DNA of 51,194 bases from JBDTMT01 sp033764095 (GTDB lineage Bacteria > Desulfobacterota > Binatia > HRBIN30 > CADEER01). This document shows, piece by piece, positions 40,456 to 48,392 of this stretch. Position numbers and translations under genes: made by a program. The notes beneath the pieces were generated by a model that searched no databases, had not been told where the DNA came from, and worked only from the letters and a program-made list of their open reading frames with translations. The stretch is from positions 1 through 51,194 of the forward strand of contig JANRJF010000180.1 of the NCBI GenBank assembly GCA_033764095.1, given 5' to 3'. How positions within the stretch are numbered: the stretch's first letter is position 1; each line of letters opens with the position of its first letter.

Positions 40456-41316
40456 GTGCGGCCGCCGACCCCGAAGACGCTGATCCTCGACCTGCTCTCC
40501 TCGCTGCGCGGGCATTCGATGCCGGTGCGCGCGTTGGTCGGCGCGGCGGCGGTGTTCGGCATCAGCCCGGAGAGTCTGCGCGTCGCGCTGGTGCGGCTCG
40601 GCGAGCGCGGCACGGTGGCGCGCGACGCGCGTGGCCACTACCGCCTCGCCGAACGGGCCGAACCGGTGCAGCGCCATGTCGCCGGTTGGAACCGGCTGGA
40701 AGAGCGCCTGGCGCCGTGGCGCGGCGGCTGGGTGGCGGTGCACACCGCCGCGCTCGGCCGCGCCGACCGCGCCAGCCTGCGGCGCCGCGAGCGCGCCTTC
40801 GGCTGGCTCGGCCTGCGCAGCCTGGCCCCGCATCTGTACGTGCGGCCCGACAACCTGCGCGGCGGCGTCGACGGCGTGCGCGACGAGCTCCGCAGCCTCG
40901 GCCTCGAGCCCGAGGCGCTGGTGTTCGGCATCGCGGCATTCGACGCCGGGAGCGAAGCGCGCGCCCGCGCGCTGTGGGACACGGCGGCGCTGCGCCGCAC
41001 CTCTCGCGACGCCGCCGCGGCGCTGCGGCGCAGTGCCGCGCAGCTCGACGCGCTGCCGCCGGAGCGGGCCATGGTCGAGTCGTTCCTGCTCGGCGGCGAG
41101 GCGATCCGCACGCTGGCGCACGATCCGCTGCTGCCCGAACCGCTCGTCCCGCACGGCGAGCGCGCCGCGCTGGTCGCGGCGCTGCGCGACTACGACCGCC
41201 TCGGCCGCGCCCGCTGGCGCGAGTTCCTGCGCGCGCATGGCGCGCCGCATCTCAGTGCACCGCGCGCCGCCGTCGACGGCGGCTGGTCCGTTCCCGTTTC
41301 CGGAGGTACCGCATGA
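40456..41316 (+). CDS. PaaX-family transcriptional regulator
   Basis: 286 residues from GTG 40456. The N-terminal winged helix (KTLILDLLSSLRGHSMPVRAL, VFGISPESLRVALVRLGERG), the central domain (WVAVHTAALGRADRASLRRRERAFGW) and a C-terminal LVPHGERAALVAALRDYDRLGRARWREFL match PaaX-type regulators, which bind acyl-CoA effectors such as phenylacetyl-CoA. Its stop overlaps the desaturase start (ATGA), so it probably regulates that gene, perhaps in response to an acyl-CoA. Confidence 0.88.
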   Translation: MRPPTPKTLILDLLSSLRGHSMPVRALVGAAAVFGISPESLRVALVRLGERGTVARDARGHYRLAERAEPVQRHVAGWNRLEERLAPWRGGWVAVHTAALGRADRASLRRRERAFGWLGLRSLAPHLYVRPDNLRGGVDGVRDELRSLGLEPEALVFGIAAFDAGSEARARALWDTAALRRTSRDAAAALRRSAAQLDALPPERAMVESFLLGGEAIRTLAHDPLLPEPLVPHGERAALVAALRDYDRLGRARWREFLRAHGAPHLSAPRAAVDGGWSVPVSGGTA

Positions 41317-42317
41317 GCTCCCCCGCCCTCGCTCCGTCAGCCGCGCGCGAGACCACCGACGTCGGCAAGGCCGCCGCCGCGATGCTCAAGGACGTACTGA
41401 GCATCGACGAGCGCAAGGCATTGCTGCGCATCAACCCACTGCGCTCGATCTGGATGGTGGCGTCGAACTGGCTCGCCATCTTCGCGGTGATGGCGCTGGT
41501 GGCGTGGGCGCCGAACCCGCTCACCATCCTGCTGGCGCTGTGGATCATCGGCGCGCGCCAGCTCGGCATGGCGATCGTCATGCACGAGGCGGCGCATCGC
41601 ACGCTGTTCCGCAATCGGCGCCTGAACGACTGGGTCGGCAACTGGCTCGCCGCCTACCCGGTGTGGGCCGACGTGGGGCCGTATCGCGCCTACCATCTCA
41701 TGCACCACAGCCGCACCGGCACCGATCAGGATCCCGACCTCGGCCTGGCGGCGCCGTTCCCGATCACCGCCGCGAGCTTCCGCCGCAAGGTGTGGCGCGA
41801 TCTCTCCGGGCAGACCGGCTGGAAGCAGGCGAAGGCGGTGTTCCGCCGCGACGTCGGCTGGTCGCGCGGCCGCAACCAGCGCTCGCTCGGCATGAACGAG
41901 GGCGAGCAGCCCGACGTCGGCTTCCACAAGCTGGTCCCGGTGGGGCTGACCAACGCGCTGCTGCTCGCCGGGCTGACGCTGGCCGGCTATCCGGCGCTCT
42001 ACCTGCTGTGGGCGGTCGCGTGGCTGACGACCTACCGCCTCGTCACCCGCATCCGCTCGATCGCCGAGCACGGCATGGTGCCCGACCGCCTCGATCCGCT
42101 GCGCAACACCCGCACCGTGCTGGCGTCGTGGTGGGAGCGCCTGCTGCTGGCGCCCAACCGGGTGAACTTCCACCTCGAGCACCACCTGCTGATGACCGTG
42201 CCGCACCACAACCTGCCCGCCCTGCACCGCCTGTTGCGCGCCCGCGCCGCGATCGACGAGCGCTGCCTGGCGCCCGGCTACGTCGCGTTGCTCAAGCTCG
42301 CCACCTCGCGCGCCTGA
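41313..42317 (+). CDS. Membrane fatty acid desaturase
   Basis: 334 residues; GGAGGT lies 8 bases before the ATG. Three His boxes are present: HEAAH (in AIVMHEAAHRTLF), HLMHH (in YRAYHLMHHSRTG) and HLEHH (in VNFHLEHHLLMTVPHHNL). Hydrophobic segments lie near residues 47-62, 68-80 and 210-235. It is a di-iron integral membrane desaturase or hydroxylase. Co-transcription with a PaaX-type regulator is an uncommon pairing. Confidence 0.93.
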   Translation: MSSPALAPSAARETTDVGKAAAAMLKDVLSIDERKALLRINPLRSIWMVASNWLAIFAVMALVAWAPNPLTILLALWIIGARQLGMAIVMHEAAHRTLFRNRRLNDWVGNWLAAYPVWADVGPYRAYHLMHHSRTGTDQDPDLGLAAPFPITAASFRRKVWRDLSGQTGWKQAKAVFRRDVGWSRGRNQRSLGMNEGEQPDVGFHKLVPVGLTNALLLAGLTLAGYPALYLLWAVAWLTTYRLVTRIRSIAEHGMVPDRLDPLRNTRTVLASWWERLLLAPNRVNFHLEHHLLMTVPHHNLPALHRLLRARAAIDERCLAPGYVALLKLATSRA

Positions 42318-42344
42318 GCGAAGAATTTCTTCCCATCGAGGCGA

Positions 42345-43286
42345 TCAACTCTGCGTACACGCCTTCGCGATCGCCTCGATGTGGCGCTGATCGGTGCCGC
42401 AGCAGCCGCCGAGGATGGTGAGGTGCGGCAGGCGGCGGCGCAGGACCTTGTAGTGGACGCCGAGCTCGGAGGGGCTGCCGATGTCGAGCTCGGTGGCGGC
42501 GTCGAGCTCGGCGTGGCTCTTGGTCGAGGCGTTGGCGCGGATGCCGCGCAGGCGCGTCAGCCAGTCGCCGTCCTCCAGCGCGTCGGCAAAGTGGGTCGGA
42601 TGGGCGCAGTTGATCATGTAGTAGGCCGGCGCCGCGTCGGTCGCGGCGTCGGTGCGCGCGATGGCGGCGGCGAGCGTCTCGCCGCTCGGCAGGCGGCCGT
42701 CGGTCTCGACGGTGAACGAGATCGCCACCGGCATGCCGGCGGCGCGCGCGGCGCGCGTCACGCCGATCGCTTCCTCGGCATAGGTCATGGTGATGGCGCT
42801 GATGAGATCGGCGCCGGCATCCGCCAGCACGCGCGCCTGGGTGGCGTGGTACTGCTCGGCTTCATCTTCGCGCATGAACGCGTCGGGACGGTAGCCGTCG
42901 CCGCGCGGCCCGATACAGCCGCTCACCACCACCGGCGTGTGCGGATCGTCGTAGTCGCGTCGCACGTCCTCGACCAGCGCCACCGCCTGGCGATTCGCCT
43001 CCGCCAGCGCCGCGGCGTCGTAGCCGATCTTCTCCGCCCAGTCCGGGTTGGCGCGCCAGGTGGCGGTCTCCAGCACCAGGCCGACGCCGTACGCCCGCGC
43101 CAGCGCCGCGTAGCTGCGGAAGTACTTGCGCAGCGCTTCGGGGCCGCCGTCGCGCTTCAGCAGATCGAAGGCGGCGAAGCAGGGCAGCTCGTGTCCCTCG
43201 AGGAAGACCAGCGTCGTCTCCAGGCCGCCGTCGGTCAGGAACAACTCGGTACCGAGCTGCGGCAGGCGGTCGCGATGGCGCGTCAT
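42345..43286 (-). CDS. Homocysteine S-methyltransferase family protein
   Basis: 313 residues from the ATG overlapping the malQ stop (ATGA). LTDGGLETTLVF at the start, LVLETATWRANPDWAEKIGYD, VSGCIGPRGDGY, SFTVETDGRLPSGETL and the Zn-binding C-terminal ILGGCCGTDQRHIEAI with an earlier Cys in NCAHP. It should transfer a methyl group to a thiol such as homocysteine; the donor (S-methylmethionine or other) is not visible from sequence. Confidence 0.92.
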   Translation of the reverse strand: MTRHRDRLPQLGTELFLTDGGLETTLVFLEGHELPCFAAFDLLKRDGGPEALRKYFRSYAALARAYGVGLVLETATWRANPDWAEKIGYDAAALAEANRQAVALVEDVRRDYDDPHTPVVVSGCIGPRGDGYRPDAFMREDEAEQYHATQARVLADAGADLISAITMTYAEEAIGVTRAARAAGMPVAISFTVETDGRLPSGETLAAAIARTDAATDAAPAYYMINCAHPTHFADALEDGDWLTRLRGIRANASTKSHAELDAATELDIGSPSELGVHYKVLRRRLPHLTILGGCCGTDQRHIEAIAKACTQS

Positions 43287-44827
43287 TGCTCTCCGTCCTC
43301 CAGCGTGGGTGGTGGCGGATCCATCGCCCGGCCGTAGAGGTCCGTCAACTCCGCCAGGCGCTCGGCATGCTGGGCACCGAGCGCCGCCTCGCCCAGGCGC
43401 CAGGCCCAGTTGCCCGCGGCGCGGCCGGGCAGGTTCATGCGCGCGTCGCTGCCGAGCCCGAGCACGTCCTGCGCCGGCACGATGGCGGTATCGGCCACCG
43501 ATCCGACCGCCAGACGGATCAGTCCCCAGGTCAGCGTTGCCGGGTCGGCGTCGGGCGCGCAGCCGAGGTAGCGGCACAACGCCGCGCGCGTCGCCGGCGG
43601 TGCGGCGGCGACCCAGCCGGCGGTCGTGTCGTTGTCGTGCGTGCCGGTGTAGACGATTTCGTTGCGCGCATACATGTGCGGCAGGAACGGATTGGCGGCG
43701 TCGCTGTCGAAGGCGAACTGCAGCACCTTCATGCCGGGCAGATCGTAGCGGGCGCGCAACGCCTCGACCGCCGGGGTGACGACGCCGAGGTTCTCGGCGA
43801 CGATCGCCACCTCGCCGAGCGCGGCACGCACGGCGTCGAGCACCGCGGCGCCCGGCGCCGGCCGCCACTGCCCGTTGATCGCGGTGGTCTCGCCGGCCGT
43901 CACCGCCCAGTAGCGGGTAAAGCCGATGAAGTGGTCGATGCGCACCGCGTCGTAGAGCCGCAAGGCCATGCGCAGACGCGCCACCCACCAGGCGAAGCCG
44001 TCCGCTTCCAGCGCGCGCCAGCGATAGAGCGGGTTGCCCCACAGCTGGCCGGTGGCGCTGAAGTAGTCGGGCGGCACGCCGGCGACCGCCGTCGGCGCGC
44101 CGTGCGGGTCGAGCTGGAAGAGATCGCGATGCGCCCACACGTCGGCGCTGTCGTAGGCGACGAAGATCGGCACGTCGCCGATGACGCGGATGCCGCGCGC
44201 CGCGGCGGCGGTGCGCAGCTCGCCCCACTGGTGGAAGAAGAGGAACTGCAGCGCCGCGTGCGCGTCGATCTCGGCGGCGAGTGTCTCGCGCCAGTGGCGC
44301 AGCGCTGCGGCGCGGCGCAGGCGGATGTCGTCTGCCCACGCCGACCACGGCGCGCCGCCGTGCGCGTCCTTGAGCGCCAGGAACAGCGCCGCGTCGTCGA
44401 GCCACGCCGCTTCGGCGGCGCGGAAGCGCACGAAGGCATCGCCGAGCGCGCTCCCGCCACCGCACAGGCGGCGCGCGGCGGCGTGCAGCGGCGGCAACTT
44501 GCGCGCCAGCACGGCGCCGTAATCCACCGGTGCGCCGGGGTCGCCGTCGGTCGCGGCGCCGGCAAGCGCGTCGCCGTCGAGCAGGCCGGCGTCGACCAGG
44601 CGCTCGAGGCTCACGAGCAGCGGGTTGCCGGCAAAGGTGGAGGGGCTCTGGTAGGGGGAGTCGCCGAAGCTGGTCGGGCCGAGCGGCAGCACCTGCCAGC
44701 AGCGCTGCCGCGCCGCGGCGAGGAAATCGAGCAGGGCGGTCGCGCCGGGGCCGAAGTCGCCGATGCCGAAGCGGGACGGCAGCGACGTCGGGTGCAGCAG
44801 CAGGCCGCTGGCGCGCGGGAGGCGCAC
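43283..44827 (-). CDS. malQ: 4-alpha-glucanotransferase
   Basis: 514 residues from GTG 44827, 7 bp after the P450 stop. GH77 signatures: GLLLHPTSLPSRFGIGDFGPGA, WQVLPLGPTSFGDSPYQSPS, IGDVPIFVAYDSADVW, the nucleophile in YDAVRIDHFIGF, acid/base in VAENLGVVTPAVEALR, and VYTGTHDNDTTAGW. It disproportionates maltodextrins in glycogen metabolism. The chain ends near residue 514, a usual length for the short bacterial form. Confidence 0.97.
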   Translation of the reverse strand: MRLPRASGLLLHPTSLPSRFGIGDFGPGATALLDFLAAARQRCWQVLPLGPTSFGDSPYQSPSTFAGNPLLVSLERLVDAGLLDGDALAGAATDGDPGAPVDYGAVLARKLPPLHAAARRLCGGGSALGDAFVRFRAAEAAWLDDAALFLALKDAHGGAPWSAWADDIRLRRAAALRHWRETLAAEIDAHAALQFLFFHQWGELRTAAAARGIRVIGDVPIFVAYDSADVWAHRDLFQLDPHGAPTAVAGVPPDYFSATGQLWGNPLYRWRALEADGFAWWVARLRMALRLYDAVRIDHFIGFTRYWAVTAGETTAINGQWRPAPGAAVLDAVRAALGEVAIVAENLGVVTPAVEALRARYDLPGMKVLQFAFDSDAANPFLPHMYARNEIVYTGTHDNDTTAGWVAAAPPATRAALCRYLGCAPDADPATLTWGLIRLAVGSVADTAIVPAQDVLGLGSDARMNLPGRAAGNWAWRLGEAALGAQHAERLAELTDLYGRAMDPPPPTLEDGEQ

Positions 44828-44834
44828 CGGGCGA

Positions 44835-46094
44835 TCAGACCGGCCGCGGCGTGAAGCGGCACGGCATGCGCTTGATGCCGTGGATGAACGCCGACAGCAG
44901 CATGTCGGGCGCGCCGCTCACCTCGATGTCGGGCAGCCGCCGCAGCAGCTCCTCGAACATCACCGCGATCTCGCGCCGCGCCAGGTTGGCGCCGAGGCAG
45001 AAATGCGGCCCGCCGCCGCCGTAGCCGACGTGCTCGTTCGGATCGCGGGTGATGTCGAAGCGATAGGGGTCGTGAAACTTGGCCGCGTCGCGGTTGGCGG
45101 CGTTGTACCACATCACCACCTTGTCGCCCGCTTTGATCGCCTGGCCGCCGAGCACCGTGTCGCGCGTCGCGGTGCGGCGGAAGTGGATCACCGGCGTCGC
45201 CCAGCGCACGATCTCCTCCACCGCCGGCGCCTTGTAGCGCTCGAAGTCGGCCTGCCACTTGCGCCGCTCGTCCGGCCATTGGGTGAGCGCCAGCATGCCG
45301 TGGCTGATCGCGTTGCGCGTCGTCTCGTTGCCGGCGACCACCAACAGGATGAAGAACGAGCCGAACTCCTGCTCGGTGAGGCGCTGCCCATCGACCTCGG
45401 CGTGCATCAGCGCCGAGGTGATGTCCTCGGTCGGTGTCGCCAGGCGCGCGCCGCCGAGGCTCTGCGCGTACTGGAACAGCTCCATGCCGGCGGCCATCAG
45501 CTCTTCCATCGTCGAGGCGTACTCGGGGTCGCCGACGCCGAGGATGATGTTGGTGAGCTCGTAGATGCGGCGGTAGTCGCTGGCCGGGATGCCGAGCATC
45601 TCGCAGATGATCTCGAGCGGCAGCGCCGCGGCGATCTCCTGCACGAAGTCGCACTCGCCGCGAGCCGCCACCGCGTCGACGATCTTCTTGGCGCGCTCGC
45701 GCACCATGCCCTCGACGCGCGACACCATGCGCGGCGTGAAGCCCTTGTTGACCAGCAGGCGCAGCTTGGTGTGGCGCGGCGCGTCCATGTTGATCATCGA
45801 GCCGAAGAATTCCGCCAGCTCGATCGGCAGGTCGCCGATGTTCGAGCCCTTGCCGGAGATGAACAGCTCGGGGGTGCGGCTCACCGTCCACACGTCCTCC
45901 CAGCGCGTCACCGCCCAGAAGCCCGGCCCCTTGGGCAGGCCCGGGTATTCGAACTCCTCGTGCCACGACACCGGACGCTCGGCGCGCAACAGCGCGAACG
46001 CCGCCTCGCGGTCGTGATCGGGCAGACTCCAGAACGCGACGTCGGACAGCTTGATGTCATCGACGGACAGCTCGGTGCGCGGGGCGGGAATCAT
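44835..46094 (-). CDS. Cytochrome P450
   Basis: 419 residues. The I-helix is VVAGNETTRNAISHGML, the ExxR motif is EEIVR, and the heme-binding loop is YGGGGPHFCLGANLARREI. MINMDAPRHTKLRLLVNKGFTPR matches the CYP125/CYP142-type group that oxidises sterol side chains in actinobacteria and some proteobacteria, but substrate assignment by similarity is weak. No redox partner gene is adjacent. It heads a three-gene operon with malQ and the methyltransferase. Confidence 0.96.
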   Translation of the reverse strand: MIPAPRTELSVDDIKLSDVAFWSLPDHDREAAFALLRAERPVSWHEEFEYPGLPKGPGFWAVTRWEDVWTVSRTPELFISGKGSNIGDLPIELAEFFGSMINMDAPRHTKLRLLVNKGFTPRMVSRVEGMVRERAKKIVDAVAARGECDFVQEIAAALPLEIICEMLGIPASDYRRIYELTNIILGVGDPEYASTMEELMAAGMELFQYAQSLGGARLATPTEDITSALMHAEVDGQRLTEQEFGSFFILLVVAGNETTRNAISHGMLALTQWPDERRKWQADFERYKAPAVEEIVRWATPVIHFRRTATRDTVLGGQAIKAGDKVVMWYNAANRDAAKFHDPYRFDITRDPNEHVGYGGGGPHFCLGANLARREIAVMFEELLRRLPDIEVSGAPDMLLSAFIHGIKRMPCRFTPRPV

Positions 46095-46134
46095 GCGGGG
46101 GTTATAGCCGGCGCGGGTGGGGTGTCCACCGCTT

Positions 46135-46276
46135 CGACATGCGGACGTGCGGAGGTGCTGACGTGCTGAGGTGCCGATGAGCTGAGGTGGATCGACATGC
46201 GGCTAGATGGACGGGGCTACGCCACGTCAACACGTCATAACATCGCACCTCCCCTCAGCCGCTCAGCATGTCGACA
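46135..46276. repeat. Inverted repeat of 8-nt GTGCTGAG units (family F4)
   Basis: Left part 46135-46200 repeats GTGCTGAC/GTGCTGAG-like 8-mers and CGACATGCGG; the right part 46225-46276 has CACGTC, CACCTCCCCTCAGC and CAGCATGTCGAC, the inverse. It occupies the divergent gap between the P450 and LysM genes, and only one copy is in the window. Confidence 0.75.
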
Positions 46277-46365
46277 CCCAGCACTGGAGGCTGCGCTTGG
46301 TCCGTTTGACACCCACCCGCCGACGAGGCGACACTCCGCGGCCCCACAACAGAGGAGGAGCAGCA

Positions 46366-46617
46366 ATGGCTGACAAGCCGAAGGCCGATTTCTCCGACGT
46401 CACCGCGGGCAGCTCGTCGACCGCACCGGCGCCCGCGCCCGCCGCACCGGCCGTCCGTACCTACACGGTGGTGCGCGGCGACACGCTGTCGAAGATCGCC
46501 AAGCAGCACTACGGCGACGCCAACAGGTGGAAGAAGATCTTCGAGGCCAATACCGACATCCTGAAGGACCCCGACCGCATCTTCCCGGGTCAGGTGCTGA
46601 AGATCCCCGACGCGTGA
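46366..46617 (+). CDS. Small LysM-domain protein
   Basis: 83 residues; GAGGAGGAG precedes the ATG. After a Ser/Ala/Pro-rich N-terminal 30 residues, a single LysM domain fills the rest: YTVVRGDTLSKIAKQHYGD, RWKKIFEANTDILKDPDRIF, PGQVLKIP. No signal peptide is evident, as in the cytosolic/periplasmic YgaU (Kbp) family. LysM binds peptidoglycan-type glycans, or K+ in Kbp-like proteins. A lipoprotein gene follows 20 bp later. Confidence 0.92.
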   Translation: MADKPKADFSDVTAGSSSTAPAPAPAAPAVRTYTVVRGDTLSKIAKQHYGDANRWKKIFEANTDILKDPDRIFPGQVLKIPDA

Positions 46618-46637
46618 TGCCACGAAAGGAGCCCGCC

Positions 46638-47105
46638 ATGCGCACCCATCCTCGCTTCACCCATCTCGCCGCGCTGCTGCTGTGCTGCGCCGCCGTGGCG
46701 GCGTGCAAAAAGGAAGAAGCGCCGCCGCCCGCGCCGGCGACCGCCCCCGCCGCGCCGCAGGCCGCCGCCCCGGCGGCGTTCGCCGTCACCAGCCTCGACC
46801 TCGGCAAGCAGCTCGGTCCGGACAAGAAGGTGACCGAGTCGCTGACCGTCTTCGCCGCCGGCGACACCATCTACGCTTCGGTGGGGAGCACCGGCGCTTC
46901 CCCCAACGTCGCGCTGAAGGCGCGGTGGACCTACGAAGAGGACGGCCAACTGGTCAACGAATCGGTGCAGACCATCGCCCCGACCGGCCCCGCCGTCACC
47001 GAGTTCCACATCGGCAAGCCGAGCGGCTGGCCGCCGGGCAAGTACAAGGTTGTCATCTCCGCCAACGACCAGCCGGTGCAGAGCAAGATGTACGAGGTGA
47101 AGTAG
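46638..47105 (+). CDS. Lipoprotein with Ala/Pro linker and beta-sandwich-like domain
   Basis: 155 residues. The signal peptide ends in a lipobox (AVAAC), followed by KKEEAPPPAPATAP as a flexible linker. The C-terminal domain includes FAAGDTIYASVGSTGASP, LKARWTYEEDGQLVNES and PSGWPPGKYKVVISANDQPV, a pattern shared with small Ig-like accessory proteins of environmental deltaproteobacteria. Function is unknown. It is probably co-transcribed with the LysM protein. Confidence 0.85.
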   Translation: MRTHPRFTHLAALLLCCAAVAACKKEEAPPPAPATAPAAPQAAAPAAFAVTSLDLGKQLGPDKKVTESLTVFAAGDTIYASVGSTGASPNVALKARWTYEEDGQLVNESVQTIAPTGPAVTEFHIGKPSGWPPGKYKVVISANDQPVQSKMYEVK

Positions 47106-47107
47106 GG

Positions 47108-47220
47108 GACTTTCTCCCCCCTTTGGAAAAGGGGGGACAGGGGGGATTTTCAGATCCGATCGCGACGCGCAGGTGATCGAAAATCCCCCCTCACCCCGCT
47201 TTTTCAAAGGGGGGAACTTT
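47108..47220. repeat. Inverted repeat with CCCCCTTT/AAAGGGGG stems (family F7)
   Basis: Left arm 47115-47151 (CCCCCTTTGGAAAAGGGGGG and GGGGGGATTTTC) and right arm 47179-47217 (GAAAATCCCCCC and TTTTTCAAAGGGGGG) are inverse around about 28 bases; each arm can also fold alone. It lies between convergent genes and provides the last codons of ctaA. Confidence 0.88.
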
Positions 47221-48171
47221 AAGAGGAGCCGCCAGCGTCGCCGCGGTCAGCAGCACCAGGCTGATCCAGATCAGGTCCGAGAGCAGCAGGTGCGCGAGCT
47301 GCACCGGAACCGGCGCGAGCAGGTAGACGTTCAGCAGCCCGAGGGCGAGCTGGACGAACCACAGCGCGACGACGGCGGCGGCGAAGGCGCGCACCTGCGG
47401 CCGCGGACGGCGGACGGCGGCAAGCGCGGCGACGGTCACCAGCGCGCCGACCGCAATCGCCAGCATCGGATGCCAGATGCGCAGCCGCACGAAGACGTGC
47501 GCGGTCGGCGAGAAGGTCATCGCCTTGCCCTCGGCGAGCGTCGCGACCGGGAAGAGCGTATCACCGAGCGCGGTGATCGCGCCGCTGACGCCGAGTACCA
47601 GCACGCCGGCCAGCGCCGCGTAGAGCAGCGCGCCGACCGCGCCCTGGCCGCGCGGCTGCGGCGCCGCACCGCCCGACGCCCACCAGGCGGTGAGCGCCAG
47701 CGCCGCAACCAGGAAGAAGGTGTTGGTCAGATGGCCGCCGACCCACCAGCCGCGCGCCGCCGAGGCGTCCTGCGCGACGTACTCCAGCAGCACCAGGCCG
47801 GCGCCGATCAGCGCTTCGCTGACGATGAAGATCGCCGACCACGCCGCGCCGCGCCGTACGATGTGGCCGCGCGGATAACTGCGCCAGGCGCCCGCCAACA
47901 AGCCGGCGATGAGCAACAGCGCCAGGCCGCTGGTGAGGCGATGGCCGAACTCGATCAGCGTCTGCAGCGCCGGCGCGCGCGGTACCACCTCGCCGTTGCA
48001 CAGCGGCCAGTGGTTGCCGCAGCCGGCGCCCGAGCCGGTGGCACGCACGAACGCGCCCCACAGGATGACGAAGAGGTTGAAGGCCAGCACGCCCCACGCG
48101 TAGGTGGCAAACCGCGCCGGCCGCGCCCCCTCGGCGGCGGTCACGGCAACCGTGCCAGCGGCATCGCGCAT
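47191..48171 (-). CDS. ctaA: Heme A synthase (CtaA/COX15 family)
   Basis: 326 residues with eight hydrophobic segments. The N-terminal loop CGNHWPLCNGEVVP and four helix histidines (EFGHRLTSGLALL, GGHLTNTFFLV, RIWHPMLAIAVG, QLAHLLLSDLIW) are the heme/catalytic ligands. It oxidises heme O to heme A for cytochrome aa3-type oxidase, implying aerobic respiration. The last residues (KVPPFEKAG) and the TGA are encoded by the F7 repeat. No ctaB or cox genes are in the window. Confidence 0.95.
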   Translation of the reverse strand: MRDAAGTVAVTAAEGARPARFATYAWGVLAFNLFVILWGAFVRATGSGAGCGNHWPLCNGEVVPRAPALQTLIEFGHRLTSGLALLLIAGLLAGAWRSYPRGHIVRRGAAWSAIFIVSEALIGAGLVLLEYVAQDASAARGWWVGGHLTNTFFLVAALALTAWWASGGAAPQPRGQGAVGALLYAALAGVLVLGVSGAITALGDTLFPVATLAEGKAMTFSPTAHVFVRLRIWHPMLAIAVGALVTVAALAAVRRPRPQVRAFAAAVVALWFVQLALGLLNVYLLAPVPVQLAHLLLSDLIWISLVLLTAATLAAPLKVPPFEKAG

Positions 48172-48213
48172 CGCCGTATTGAAGCACCGGGCGTGGAGCG
48201 ATGCGAGGTGCCG

Positions 48214-48306
48214 CGTGAGAATGGAGCCACGGATTACCCGGATTTCACGGAGAGGAACCGAAACATTCCTCTCCGTGAAATCCGTGTAATCCGTGGCTCC
48301 ATTTCA
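48214..48306. repeat. Long hairpin of ACGGATT-type units (family F1c)
   Basis: 48219-48256 (ATGGAGCCACGGATTACCCG and following) and 48266-48302 (TTCCTCTCCGTGAAATCCGT and following) form a nearly uninterrupted stem of about 37 bp with a loop of about 8 bases. It lies between the metallophosphoesterase 3' end and the start of ctaA, both minus strand. Confidence 0.9.
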
Positions 48307-48343
48307 GTCAGAGGAATAGCGGCGCGGCGTCGATCGGCGCTCT

Positions 48344-48392
48344 TTCTTCCCCTGACAGCGTAACAGCCTAGCAGCCTAACAGCCTGCCTCTC
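48344..48392 (+). repeat. Single arm of the TAACAGCC family (F3)
   Basis: GCGTAACAGCCTAGCAGCCT and flanking units lie immediately downstream of the metallophosphoesterase stop; no inverse arm is nearby. Together with the F1c hairpin it fills the 219-bp gap 48172-48390. Confidence 0.8.
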
